The notes beneath the pieces are model-generated. The model ran no database searches, was not told the DNA's origin, and saw only the letters and a list, made by a program, of their open reading frames with translations. Made by a program: the position numbers and the translations under genes. A stretch of 64,000 nt of DNA from Flavimaribacter sediminis (GTDB lineage Bacteria; Pseudomonadota; Alphaproteobacteria; Rhizobiales; Rhizobiaceae): NCBI RefSeq assembly GCF_019492055.1, contig NZ_JAICBX010000001.1:682001-746000 (forward strand), in the 5' to 3' direction. This document shows positions 27,582 through 35,154 of this stretch, in pieces. Within the stretch, counting starts at the first letter, position 1. Each line of letters starts with the position of its first letter.

Positions 27582-28115
27582 TTACCTGCTGGCGGGAGGC
27601 GGTCCGTTGTCATCCTGACACCAGCCGATGCATGTGATCGCCACGATACCTGCAGCCGCGCCAAGAGCAACCACTGCGCTCTGATCAACGCCCCCATTCG
27701 GATTAGCCTGCGAGAAGGTTGATGATTCGGAGCCGAGAGTAGCGGTTCCGAAATTTGATTCGGTAACCTTCACGCAAATCGAACCATCCTTGCCTTCCGG
27801 CTGAAGGATGCTGATTTCCGTATTCTGAGCCGCCGCAAGATTACAGTTCGAACCGATTTCTACGCTGGCCTTGCCATCGGGGCCAACGTTGATCTGGGAA
27901 CCGGACGTAATTTCGGTGCCGGCTTTGCCTTCAATGAAACCGGTAGTCCCGGAATACATCACGCTGCCGGACGAATCGGCAATCTTGCCGACAACCGGGT
28001 AGGCCTGTCCGGAAGACAGATTTGTTACGCACGTACAATCAAGCGCCTGTGCTGCGCTGACGGACACGGAGCCCAACAACACACCTACAACGCCCGCAAA
28101 TTTCACAAACTTCAT
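27582..28115 (-). CDS. Small secreted protein, FecR-like beta pattern, unknown function
   Basis: About 177 residues. ATG 28115 follows GGAGAAGGG and gives a clean signal peptide (MKFVKFAGVVGVLLG, cleavage after AQA); the frame also extends to 28151. The mature part has Cys pairs early (LDCTCV) and late (ITCIGWC). Its strand pattern, GKIADSSGSVMYSG...GTEITSGSQINVGPDGKASVEI...NTEISI, weakly resembles a FecR-type fold. Near the C-terminus is a hydrophobic Gly/Ala segment (VVALGAAAGIVAI), then a short Pro-rich tail. I do not recognise a named family. It is monocistronic, ending at a strong palindrome, next to EPS genes, so a surface or EPS-associated role is a guess. Confidence 0.7.
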   Translation of the reverse strand: MKFVKFAGVVGVLLGSVSVSAAQALDCTCVTNLSSGQAYPVVGKIADSSGSVMYSGTTGFIEGKAGTEITSGSQINVGPDGKASVEIGSNCNLAAAQNTEISILQPEGKDGSICVKVTESNFGTATLGSESSTFSQANPNGGVDQSAVVALGAAAGIVAITCIGWCQDDNGPPPASR

Positions 28116-28622
28116 CGCCCTTCTCCAGTTCGAACTCGGAACTACGCCCATGATAATTGATCTAGTTCCGATTGCAAGTTACTTCCGCATTGCAATAACA
28201 GCAACAGTTATCGCGTGTCATCCTTCTATTTCGCTGCAAAACAGGCTTTTTTGAGTTTGAATTGTTCAAAGTCAAATAAGATTAACGCGTGTTATCCAGC
28301 GATATGGGGCTCTATTTGTACATCGTATTTAGCAGCCAAATAGATCCAACATACATCCTTTACGAGTGGTGTGGACACCTTAAAAACAGCACTGCAAGAT
28401 ATCAGAAATATTAACACAGCCTTGACGTCGCATGATTTAATGTCGGTGTTGCATGGCTGCATCAGGCGTCGATCCAGGTTTCCAGTCCCAAATGATCGCG
28501 AGAAACCGTGATCATCCTCCAGCGTGCGTTTCAAGACTCCAGTATTCTGATATCACCTGCGTGAAAACGATTTTGACGCCACCTGACCCTATGCGGGCAA
28601 TAACGCAAATATTGGATAATCC
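28116..28622. promoter_or_regulatory. Divergent AT-rich intergenic region with TTTGAA-TTG-TTCAAA palindrome
   Basis: About 500 bp without a credible gene between the secreted-protein gene (leftward) and the YdcF-like gene (rightward). A 15-nt palindrome TTTGAATTGTTCAAA occurs at 28256-28270. A similar TTGTTCA string occurs just before the amidotransferase start (about 9165). I see no other structure that I can name. Confidence 0.4.
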
Positions 28623-29408
28623 GTGGAGCACGTAACCTTCATTTTGTCGAAGCTTTTTTGGGCAATGCTTCGGCCCGACAGCTGGATCGTATTGGGTCTG
28701 ATCCTTTCCTGCTTAGCGGTGTGGGTGAAACGATATCGTCTCACGCGATTCTTGCTTTCTGTTACAACTGTTATTGCATTTCTAATAGCGATCTTTCCGG
28801 TCGGAGATGTTCTCCGCGCGCCGCTTGAAAGAGAATTCCCGCAACAAACTGCATCTGATTCAATTGACGGCATCGTTATTCTGGGCGGATCGGCGTCAGT
28901 GGATTTGAGTTCCGAATGGAACCAAGTGCAGTTGAATGAAAGCGCCGAGCGCTTGACTGCGGGGCTTGCTCTTGCCCGCCGCTTTCCAGATGCAAAGATC
29001 ATATTTACCGGGGGTAACGCCGAAATCTGGAAGGCGCAGGATTTTTCGACCGAAGCAGGCATAACGCAGGCTTTCTTTGCTGAGCAGGGGCTCGATCCGG
29101 AGCGCGTCACATTTGAAAGAAAAGCGCGCAATACCTACGAAAACGCGATCTTCAGTTATGATCTGGCAAGTCCGTCGCCGGACGAACGCTGGATTCTGGT
29201 CACGAGCGCCTATCATATGCCCAGAGCAATGGCGACCTTCCGCAAAGCGGGCTGGGAGACAATCGTCGCGTATCCGGTCGATTACCGGTCCTTGCCGTTC
29301 TGGCAGGGCGTCGAATGGGATTTTTCAGGCCACCTTGAAGCGCTCAACGTGGCCGTCAAGGAATATGTCGGACTGTTTGCTTATAGATATCTGGGTTACG
29401 CTGAATAG
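28623..29408 (+). CDS. YdcF/ElyC family (DUF218) membrane protein
   Basis: A 261-residue protein with two N-terminal membrane helices (residues about 18-60) and a periplasmic DUF218 domain from about residue 80. Family hallmarks are present: DGIVILGG, ERLTAGLALARRFPDAKIIFTGG, then ARNTYENA and WILVTSAYHMPRAMATFRKAGW. ElyC in E. coli is linked to envelope/peptidoglycan precursor and undecaprenyl-phosphate homeostasis, a possible reason for its place beside a lipid-linked polysaccharide locus. GTG start at 28623 without a strong ribosome binding site. It converges on the Rad52-like gene with 15 nt between the stops. Confidence 0.88.
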   Translation: MEHVTFILSKLFWAMLRPDSWIVLGLILSCLAVWVKRYRLTRFLLSVTTVIAFLIAIFPVGDVLRAPLEREFPQQTASDSIDGIVILGGSASVDLSSEWNQVQLNESAERLTAGLALARRFPDAKIIFTGGNAEIWKAQDFSTEAGITQAFFAEQGLDPERVTFERKARNTYENAIFSYDLASPSPDERWILVTSAYHMPRAMATFRKAGWETIVAYPVDYRSLPFWQGVEWDFSGHLEALNVAVKEYVGLFAYRYLGYAE

Positions 29409-29423
29409 GTCTTGACACCAGGT

Positions 29424-30422
29424 CTATGTTTGCTTTGAGCCGAGCAGTTTCTCGGCGACCTCGGCGTCGCGACCTGCATTGCGCGCTTCGGCAAGCTGCC
29501 TTTTCATTCTCCATAGTTCATTGGCAATCTTCATCGGTTCAATTCCGATTTTCGACCACCAGGCTTTTTCGTCGCCAAACTGATGCAACTCCTGATGATG
29601 CTTCGAACAGAGAGGGACCGTGAATTCGTCCGATACCTTTCGTCCTAGCGCGTGGGGCTGGGCAAATGTCAGATGGTGCGCTTGCGCCCCATTGCGGCCG
29701 CACACAACACATCTGTGCCTGGCGACAAATTTGAGATGTTCCGGATCGCGAATTCGTTTCGGTTCGCCGAACGTCAGAACTGATTTATCGATCGGGTTCT
29801 TCGAGCGTGTCAGAGGTTTGGCGACAGATCCATTTCCGCCGCGTTCAGTATTTCGTTCTTTCAGCGCCGCTTTTCCATTCACATCGCATTTCTGTTCGAC
29901 AGGTTCCGCGGTTCCATCGTTTGCGTTTGTTCCGACCGAGGAGTGCAGGGCAGGGACATCGTTTGCTTTGGGAAATTGAGCGTCCATCTCTGCTGCATCC
30001 ACCTTTGCGCTCTTGTAGAGCGAAAGACCGAAGGCGTTGCCGAATGTCATGAGGGCGCGTTTGGTGGCGTCCGTTTCGGCAGCTTTCAACGCGAACTCAT
30101 GTGCCTGGCCTGGTGTCTGGGCGCTGGATTCGCCTGTACCCGAACCTTCCCTGATGATCCTGGCGCCATCGGCGTTTACGATAATGCGAATCCGGGTTGT
30201 ATAAACAGCGTCGTACCGACCGCCATTGTGCTTCGTGTAGACACATTGCACATCAACCGTCTCGCGGCTCCAGCCATCAAAACCAAAAATTCGGTTTGCC
30301 TCGGAGATGACATGCCAGCCTTCCAGATAATGAAGAGTCATACCGTTTTCGCAACGGCTTCGAACGTTGGCCTGCTTCAGTTTCGAACGCAGCTGACGCA
30401 CCTGCTTTTGATCAAAAGCCAT
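29424..30422 (-). CDS. Rad52-family annealing protein fused to an HNH/DUF968-like zinc domain
   Basis: A 332-residue protein. The N-terminal ~150 residues match the Rad52/22 core: LHYLEGWHVISEANRIFGFD, then TRIRI, EGSGTGESS, HEFALKAAETDATKRALMTF and GNAFGLSLY. A low-complexity linker follows. The C-terminal ~90 residues have a Cys/His module with CVVCG, QAHHL and PLCSKHHQELH, plus WWSKIGIEP, as in DUF968/HNH-like phage nucleases. Rad52-type proteins anneal single strands during recombination; the second domain may bind or cut DNA. ATG 30422 with GGAAGAA upstream is preferred over the longer frame to 30551. Its ATG overlaps the TAA of the Gp157 frame (TAATG). Likely phage-derived. Confidence 0.84.
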   Translation of the reverse strand: MAFDQKQVRQLRSKLKQANVRSRCENGMTLHYLEGWHVISEANRIFGFDGWSRETVDVQCVYTKHNGGRYDAVYTTRIRIIVNADGARIIREGSGTGESSAQTPGQAHEFALKAAETDATKRALMTFGNAFGLSLYKSAKVDAAEMDAQFPKANDVPALHSSVGTNANDGTAEPVEQKCDVNGKAALKERNTERGGNGSVAKPLTRSKNPIDKSVLTFGEPKRIRDPEHLKFVARHRCVVCGRNGAQAHHLTFAQPHALGRKVSDEFTVPLCSKHHQELHQFGDEKAWWSKIGIEPMKIANELWRMKRQLAEARNAGRDAEVAEKLLGSKQT

Positions 30423-30928
30423 TATTTCTTCCTCACTGAAAGGGAACGCCGCGCATTGGACAGTTCTGCGCCTGTAATCGCAGTGCCAGCCTTGAGTGTG
30501 TCGAGGAGCGAGCGCTTGTCGAGCTACGCAGGCTGAGGGATCCAGAACCATTCCGGAATTACCGTCTCGTCGGTCACCAGCACGCTTGGAGGCGTGGCCC
30601 GCAGAGACAAAGTAAAATCAGGTTCAAGGATTTTTTCGATTCCGGCTTCCTCCATTGTCGAGAGAGCCAGCTGTCGCTTGTTGTCGATACGGATCTGTAT
30701 GCGGTCGAGCCTTTCCTTTAACTCTCCCAACCGCGCCTTCAGTCCCGTTACCAAGCATTCATCTTCCAGAGCCGAGCGGACCAGAGCGCCTATGGCTTCA
30801 TGAAGATTGGTTGCACCCTCCAAGGTGTCGAGAAGGGTGGTTTCATCGATTTCCGGATCAGCTTCAATTATCTGGCGACGTAAAGCTGTGAATCGGGTAA
30901 GTTCGAAGTCGAGTGTGATATGAGACAT
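30422..30928 (-). pseudogene. Siphovirus Gp157-family gene with in-frame amber codon
   Basis: The frame 30524-30928 encodes 134 residues with the Gp157 pattern: an acidic N-terminal helix region, a long coiled coil (LKARLGELKERLDRIQIRID), then MEEAGIEKILEPDFTLSLR, PSVLVTDETVIPEWF and PQPA. It stops at TAG (30524-30526). Past the stop the same frame continues LDKRSLLDTLKAGTAITGAE and LSNARRSLSVRKK to a TAA overlapping the rad52 ATG. That is exactly the conserved Gp157 C-terminus, so the amber codon truncates a once-complete gene of about 168 residues. Amber suppression or sequencing error are alternatives. Gp157 proteins are linked to phage resistance and recombination modules. Confidence 0.82.
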
Positions 30929-30950
30929 AATGCTGAACCTTTATGTTTCT

Positions 30951-30987
30951 TAATGATGCAAAAGGTATCATTATAGGCCACTATAGT
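30951..30987. promoter_or_regulatory. Inverted repeat and ACTATAGT palindrome in the gp157/XRE divergent promoter
   Basis: TAATGAT (30951-30957) and ATCATTA (30967-30973) form a perfect 7-bp inverted repeat, followed by the 8-bp palindrome ACTATAGT (30980-30987). They lie between the divergent Gp157-like and XRE genes. The same CACTATAGT string precedes the next XRE gene at 31896-31904. Probable operator of one of the XRE proteins. Confidence 0.5.
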
Positions 30988-31008
30988 CAATTCAGATTTT
31001 TGGAATGG

Positions 31009-31263
31009 ATGTTGATTACGACCGAGCAGATAAAAGCAGCGAGAATGATGGTGGGTTGGAGCCAAGCGCAACTGTCCGAGTACTCTGGCGTTCCGCACTC
31101 AACACTTAAGCGAATCGAATCCAAGAAAGGCCCGCTTCAGGCAAACGCCAGAACTGCTTGGACTATCCAAGAGACGCTTGAAAAAGCAGGAATACTGTTT
31201 TTGTCAGCTGACGATGAGGCGGGTGCCGGTGTGAGGCTTGCGATCGGATATAGAGAAGAATAA
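31009..31263 (+). CDS. XRE-family helix-turn-helix regulator
   Basis: An 84-residue protein. The HTH is clear: TTEQIKAARMMVGWSQAQLSEYSGV, then PHSTLKRIESKKG, continuing with a helical TAWTIQETLEKAGILFL segment of the type seen in small XRE/Cro-like proteins. ATG 31009 is chosen because the longer frame (to 30943) runs through the operator-like inverted repeat. It is divergent from the broken Gp157/Rad52 operon and probably represses it. Confidence 0.82.
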   Translation: MLITTEQIKAARMMVGWSQAQLSEYSGVPHSTLKRIESKKGPLQANARTAWTIQETLEKAGILFLSADDEAGAGVRLAIGYREE

Positions 31264-31356
31264 ATTTTGAAAGCGCTGATCAGATAATTACGTGTGAGTG
31301 CCGGTTGCCAGTCTTCTCTCATCCTCATAAATTTTCTGCATCGTATCGTCGAACAT

Positions 31357-31806
31357 TCAGACATGCATGCCCTTAGCTTTTTCCAAAGCAATATTGGCTT
31401 TAATCAAACTGGCCTTTGATGACGCTGCTTGGGCTGGAAAAAGCACGAAACCAGCACAGATTCTTGGAACAGCCATATGGGCCTGAAATTCGAAATGATC
31501 CTCAAGGCGGTTTAACATCATCTCTAGTTGGGTTCTCGCTTCTACGGCAGAACCTATCTTTTCAACGACTATAGCTAATGTGTTTGCTGTGATTTCGATC
31601 AGTTCAAAGTTTCGGAAACTTGTTGAAAGCCTGTCCGTTGCTTCCATAAGATGTGAGACGCCAATTTCGTGTTGAAATCTCCAATCAACGTGGAAGATTA
31701 CAAACATACCGCTCTGTTTTGACGACACCGAAGCCGCAATCGCGGACGCGAGTTTCTTCTGCAAAAATGGGTGTGTAGCGAGTATGCGATGGCCGTCAGA
31801 CAACAT
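31357..31806 (-). CDS. Degenerate GGDEF-like protein
   Basis: A 149-residue soluble protein. The last third reads RICAGFVLFPAQAASSKASL...KANIALEKAKG, matching the end of GGDEF domains (GIALYP...LLKRADxALYxAK). The part where GGDEF should be reads ITANTLAIVVE, so the catalytic motif is absent and cyclase activity is very unlikely. The N-terminus has VIFHVDWRFQHEIGV, roughly matching the metal-binding Asp strand of the fold. It may be a relic or a nucleotide-independent protein. It stands alone, convergent with the upstream XRE gene and divergent from the next one. Confidence 0.5.
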   Translation of the reverse strand: MLSDGHRILATHPFLQKKLASAIAASVSSKQSGMFVIFHVDWRFQHEIGVSHLMEATDRLSTSFRNFELIEITANTLAIVVEKIGSAVEARTQLEMMLNRLEDHFEFQAHMAVPRICAGFVLFPAQAASSKASLIKANIALEKAKGMHV

Positions 31807-31877
31807 TGTTCTCCCAGGAATCTTCTTCCTGTTGCGCGAAAGTTCAGATGGGTCTCAATGCGGTAGACTACAGGTTA

Positions 31878-31904
31878 TGTAACTGATTGATTACACACTA
31901 TAGT
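31878..31904. promoter_or_regulatory. TGTAA-TTACA inverted repeat followed by ACTATAGT palindrome
   Basis: TGTAA at 31878-31882 pairs with TTACA at 31891-31895, immediately followed by CACTATAGT (31896-31904), the same 9-mer found before the XRE gene at 31009. It sits between the degenerate GGDEF gene and the second XRE gene, about 40 nt from the latter's start. Confidence 0.5.
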
Positions 31905-31942
31905 TGATAAACTTACAGTCGCTAAATTGCGATCTATTGCGC

Positions 31943-32161
31943 ATGGATATGCGTAAATTGATTGGGCGGAATTTTGCTCGCCTTCGTCGTGAAAAGGGCC
32001 TGACGCAGGAAGAAGTGGAAGTGCGATCTGGGTTTAGCCAGCAATATTTGAGCAGCCTCGAACGTGGGCGGCGTAACCCGACAATGATCACACTGTATGA
32101 ACTGGCGCAGGCGCTCGGCGTGAGCCATGGTGATCTAGTCGAGCCCGACGGCGAGGAGTGA
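31943..32161 (+). CDS. XRE-family helix-turn-helix regulator
   Basis: About 72 residues, start ATG 31943 (or 31949). A single HTH_3 domain fills the protein: LIGRNFARLRREKGLTQEEV, then SGFSQQYLSSLERGRRNPTM, ITLYELAQALGVSHGDLV. No partner domain, so a simple DNA-binding repressor is likely. It is followed by a third XRE gene 150 nt on. These small regulators are typical of integrated elements. Confidence 0.88.
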   Translation: MDMRKLIGRNFARLRREKGLTQEEVEVRSGFSQQYLSSLERGRRNPTMITLYELAQALGVSHGDLVEPDGEE

Positions 32162-32244
32162 GCGACCGGCCCAGGTTGGCGCACAAAGTGACAGTCTGCC
32201 AATTTCATCTCTTCAACATCCAGAGCAGCTTCAGCAAGCGGTTG

Positions 32245-32274
32245 TTGGCGTGATTGGTTTTGTAGAGTATACTC
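32245..32274 (+). promoter_or_regulatory. Promoter with embedded GAGTATACTC operator
   Basis: TTGGCG (32245-32250) and TATACT (32268-32273) are spaced by 17 nt, a near-consensus sigma-70-type promoter about 40 nt before the third XRE gene. The -10 lies inside the perfect palindrome GAGTATACTC (32265-32274), and a similar GTAGAATACTC follows, so autorepression is plausible. Confidence 0.55.
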
Positions 32275-32312
32275 CGTTGTAGAATACTCATCAAGACGCA
32301 GAACTCTCGATC

Positions 32313-32534
32313 ATGGATATTCGAGAGGTCTTTGCGCACAACCTTCGTGCAGCCCGACAAGCCAAAGGCGTGTCACAAGAGGAACTTGCCCATCGAGCAG
32401 GCCTCGACAGGACATACATCAGTTCGCTTGAGCGAAGCGTCTACAATGCCAGTATCGATGTGGTTGATCGCCTGGCAAACGCTCTGCAGATCGAAGCTTC
32501 AGATCTGCTGAAGCGGCCGACGTCAAACAAATAG
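32313..32534 (+). CDS. XRE-family helix-turn-helix regulator
   Basis: A 73-residue HTH_3 protein: FAHNLRAARQAKGVSQEEL, AHRAGLDRTYISSLERSVYN, then IDVVDRLANALQIEASDLL. This is the sequence style of C-protein-like and phage-associated regulators. No restriction-modification gene lies next to it, so a restriction controller role is not supported. Start ATG 32313 follows a good promoter. Confidence 0.88.
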   Translation: MDIREVFAHNLRAARQAKGVSQEELAHRAGLDRTYISSLERSVYNASIDVVDRLANALQIEASDLLKRPTSNK

Positions 32535-32672
32535 GCGCTCACGCTTTGGGTTGTGAAAGGTGTATTCGACGCTATTTTGTCGCATAGCTTGCAATTCACG
32601 GACTATTACGTCTATTAATAGATACTATCGGGCGACGAAATTGAATTACACTCTTTTCAAGAGAGTAAAGCC

Positions 32673-33461
32673 GTGCATCTTGCCGAACCTTCAGATCTTT
32701 CAGAGGATGGCGTCATACTGATTACTGGCGCCACAGGTAATCTGGGTTCAAAACTCGCCCGTCATCTGTCGCAGAGCGAACACAGACTAATCCTTCTGGA
32801 CCAGATTCCTCATCCAAATCTTCCGGTACATACTGCAAACCTATCGTCACCCGGACGCTGGATGGATTTGTTCAGGGACGCGGACATTGTCGTCCACCTG
32901 GCGGGAACGGCCAAACTCAATTCGTCGCCGGATGCCTGCAAACGGGAGAACATCGACTGCACAACCAATGTGCTTTCCGCCTGCCGGAAGCACAATGTGC
33001 GCCGGATCGTCTTTGGAAGCAGCCTTCGTGTCATGGGAGGCTACCGGGAATCAGGCAAGCGGATCGTCGAAACGCTGAAGCCTTATCCAGAAGGCTTCTT
33101 CGGTCAGTCGAAGTCCACCTGCGAAACCATGCTTACAGATTTTCCAGATGTGATTAGCCTTCGCCTCGGCTGGTGCCCACGCCAGAACGTCCGCGAAGCG
33201 GTGCTCGGCGCACCGGAGCGATTGCGGGAAATGTGGCTGAGCGACAATGACTTCCTGCAAGCGGTGGAACTGTCGATAACCGCCGAAAACCAGGGCTTTA
33301 CGCCCCTCAACATCACCTCGAATGTGGCGAACAACCACTATTCTTTAAAGCAATCGCGGAAAATCCTGGGCTTCAAGCCGCAGGATCGATTGAACAAGAC
33401 GCAGATCCTCCTCTTCAAGGTGACGCATGCGTTTTCGGGAAGGGCGAGGGGATATCGGTAG
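32673..33461 (+). CDS. NAD-dependent SDR, uronate dehydrogenase-like
   Basis: A 262-residue extended SDR. NAD loop ILITGATGNLGSKLARHL near residue 15, VVHLAGTAKLN, then a catalytic GSSLRVMGGY stretch in which the usual Tyr-x-x-x-Lys helix is represented by FFGQSKSTCE. Here the normal Tyr appears to be replaced by Phe-Gly (Y/F at about residue 145), so activity is uncertain. Overall layout (RLGWCPR, FTPLNITSN) resembles hexuronate dehydrogenases. GTG start at 32673. It is alone on the strand, between regulators and phage-like genes. Confidence 0.72.
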   Translation: MHLAEPSDLSEDGVILITGATGNLGSKLARHLSQSEHRLILLDQIPHPNLPVHTANLSSPGRWMDLFRDADIVVHLAGTAKLNSSPDACKRENIDCTTNVLSACRKHNVRRIVFGSSLRVMGGYRESGKRIVETLKPYPEGFFGQSKSTCETMLTDFPDVISLRLGWCPRQNVREAVLGAPERLREMWLSDNDFLQAVELSITAENQGFTPLNITSNVANNHYSLKQSRKILGFKPQDRLNKTQILLFKVTHAFSGRARGYR

Positions 33462-33598
33462 AGAGCTGAAATATAAGCGACTCTCTGCGGGTCTCCTTAA
33501 AACCTATGAATTCGAGCTTGTTTCGTATTGACGCAGCAGCGATCAGCGCGCAGGCTACATAGCAGATTTAATAGATGTGCCAGGCGCGAAGGAACACT

Positions 33599-33970
33599 AT
33601 GAGTATCGAGAAGAAAAACCAATCGGACGATGGCTGGACGAGCAACCCGCCCGAAGAGCCTGTCGATAACCGCCCGCTTAATCAGATTATCGCTGAAAAA
33701 TTCATCAAGGACTTCGCCAAGTATGGGGATGAAGTGATCGAGGCGCTTCGGGTAAATGATCCGAAAGCCTATTTGACGATCGTCGCGAAGCTGGCTGAAA
33801 AGACGCCGCAGGCGCAAGAAAATAGTTTCAACAATCGAAGCGGTGTTGCGGTCATACCTGCCGTCCCTCGAACACCGGAAGATATCGCTGCTTGGGAGGA
33901 ACGGGCCAGGCGGCAACAGGAAAAGCTTCTCAAAGACGTATCCGACGAACCGTATATGGGCTATCAGTAG
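33599..33970 (+). CDS. Small phage-associated hypothetical protein
   Basis: About 123 residues, start ATG 33599 (a longer frame begins at 33575). Hydrophilic; a central block IIAEKFIKDFAKYGDEVIEA...NDPKAYLTIVAKLAEK resembles the C-terminal part of DUF5681-like proteins near phage terminase genes. The tail is Glu/Arg-rich (WEERARRQQEKLL). Function unknown. Its stop overlaps the stop of the convergent small gene by 7 nt. Confidence 0.6.
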   Translation: MSIEKKNQSDDGWTSNPPEEPVDNRPLNQIIAEKFIKDFAKYGDEVIEALRVNDPKAYLTIVAKLAEKTPQAQENSFNNRSGVAVIPAVPRTPEDIAAWEERARRQQEKLLKDVSDEPYMGYQ

Positions 33971-34227
33971 TCTTTGAGCTGCTCCACCAGTTGCTTGTAA
34001 AGCAATCGCGCCCACTTCCTCTTGTCGATTGCTTCCTTTGTAAACCTGCCGTGTTTCAAGGCGTTCCTGTTTCCAGCCGGCGCGCCGCTTCCCGCGGCAC
34101 CCCCATGCATCCGGCATCGTGATTTGCCGCTGACCGCCGGCGCCTGACACTGCGTTCCTCGACGGGTTTTAGCCCCGCACCGCGGACTTGAAAGCATCGG
34201 CCCGGTATTGCGTTCATGATCTGACAC
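33964..34227 (-). CDS. HGG-motif small Cys/His protein
   Basis: An 87-residue protein with CGAKTRRGTQCQAP, CRMHGGAAGSGAPAGN and RNALKHGRFT, the signature of a widespread small family in alphaproteobacteria and their phages. The Cys/Cys/Cys/His arrangement suggests a metal-stabilised fold. Function is not known. GTG start at 34227, 3 nt after the stop of the upstream gene, so the two are co-translated. Confidence 0.72.
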   Translation of the reverse strand: MSDHERNTGPMLSSPRCGAKTRRGTQCQAPAVSGKSRCRMHGGAAGSGAPAGNRNALKHGRFTKEAIDKRKWARLLYKQLVEQLKDY

Positions 34228-34230
34228 AGA

Positions 34231-34755
34231 CTATTCGATGGACTTTTTGCTGTTGACTGCCCCGACGATCGCCTGGCCGCCGTCATTGACGTGGACGTGT
34301 TTGACGATCACCTGTTGCTTACCCTTGCTACGCATCTTGGTCCAGGCCTGCAGCTGCTGCATTGATAGCTTCTTCCATTTCATGCCCTGCTCGGCCAGTT
34401 GGTCTCTTTCTTCGCGCGAGATGTTCAGGTTTCTGGCTCGTTCAAGCAGGCTTTCCGACACCTTGTCGCCCACGATAATATCTCTTGCCAGCATCGCCTG
34501 GGCCATATCTTCCGAACCAAATTCGAGGAACATCTCGATAGCTTCGTTGACCTTCTTTGCTCTTGCTTCGCCTGTATATTCGCACAGATCGGCCAAGGTA
34601 TTGACCAGTCCGCTGATCAGGCCTTCCCAGGCCGGAATGCTGTCCATCGCAGTAAATTTCTTGCGCGCTTCATCCGACAGCATCTTGACGTCATAGCCCG
34701 GTCCCGAGAGCCGAGCGACGGGTGTCATCGTAATTGCAGGAGGCGCATGCGCCAT
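34231..34755 (-). CDS. Conserved hypothetical protein paired with the HGG-motif protein
   Basis: A 174-residue, mainly helical soluble protein with a GAGGAG ribosome binding site before ATG 34755. The tail reads QQVIVKHVHVNDGGQAIVG, a pattern I associate with proteins encoded next to HGG-motif genes in rhizobial genomes. No enzyme motif is visible. The 3-nt spacing to the HGG gene shows a two-gene operon. Confidence 0.65.
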   Translation of the reverse strand: MAHAPPAITMTPVARLSGPGYDVKMLSDEARKKFTAMDSIPAWEGLISGLVNTLADLCEYTGEARAKKVNEAIEMFLEFGSEDMAQAMLARDIIVGDKVSESLLERARNLNISREERDQLAEQGMKWKKLSMQQLQAWTKMRSKGKQQVIVKHVHVNDGGQAIVGAVNSKKSIE

Positions 34756-35154
34756 GTCTCAGTCTCCTCGTAGATCAAGATACTTAACCTAAAGCCGCAA
34801 CCATCACCGAATCCAACGTTTTTTGCCTTTAAGCGGTACTAAATTGCGCGAAAGGGCTGTTGGCACGTTAAACGTGCTCCCGCAGGTGGAAAATGCGCGC
34901 AGTTTCATGAGACATAGCCAGGCATTCTCGTCGCGATATCCCAGGTCTCGCGGTGATATCGTCCAGCGAGCTCCATCTCGGTCATCTCTGAACGATCTAC
35001 TTTACATGGGGTTGTTTTGAAGAAATTGGAGCTGCCCCCTCCCATGGGTTCAACACCCCGGGGGTAGGTCATGCCTCGGCACAGGACGCAAGTCGCCTGT
35101 CGCCGCGACCAAAGCCGCGGCGGGGAAGGCTGCTTATTCAGGGCGTGGATGGGG
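34756..35154. other. Intergenic region, no confident gene
   Basis: About 400 bp between the phage-like pair and the MscS-type channel. A minus-strand frame ends at 34905 with a plausible-looking tail, but it lacks a good start, overlaps the channel gene at its other end and is not supported. The promoter of the leftward gene pair should lie near 34760-34850. I see no tRNA or attachment-site repeat. Confidence 0.4.

Noticed and set aside
32313-32534. Controller protein of a restriction-modification system
   Set aside because: The XRE protein resembles C proteins, but no methyltransferase or endonuclease gene lies nearby.
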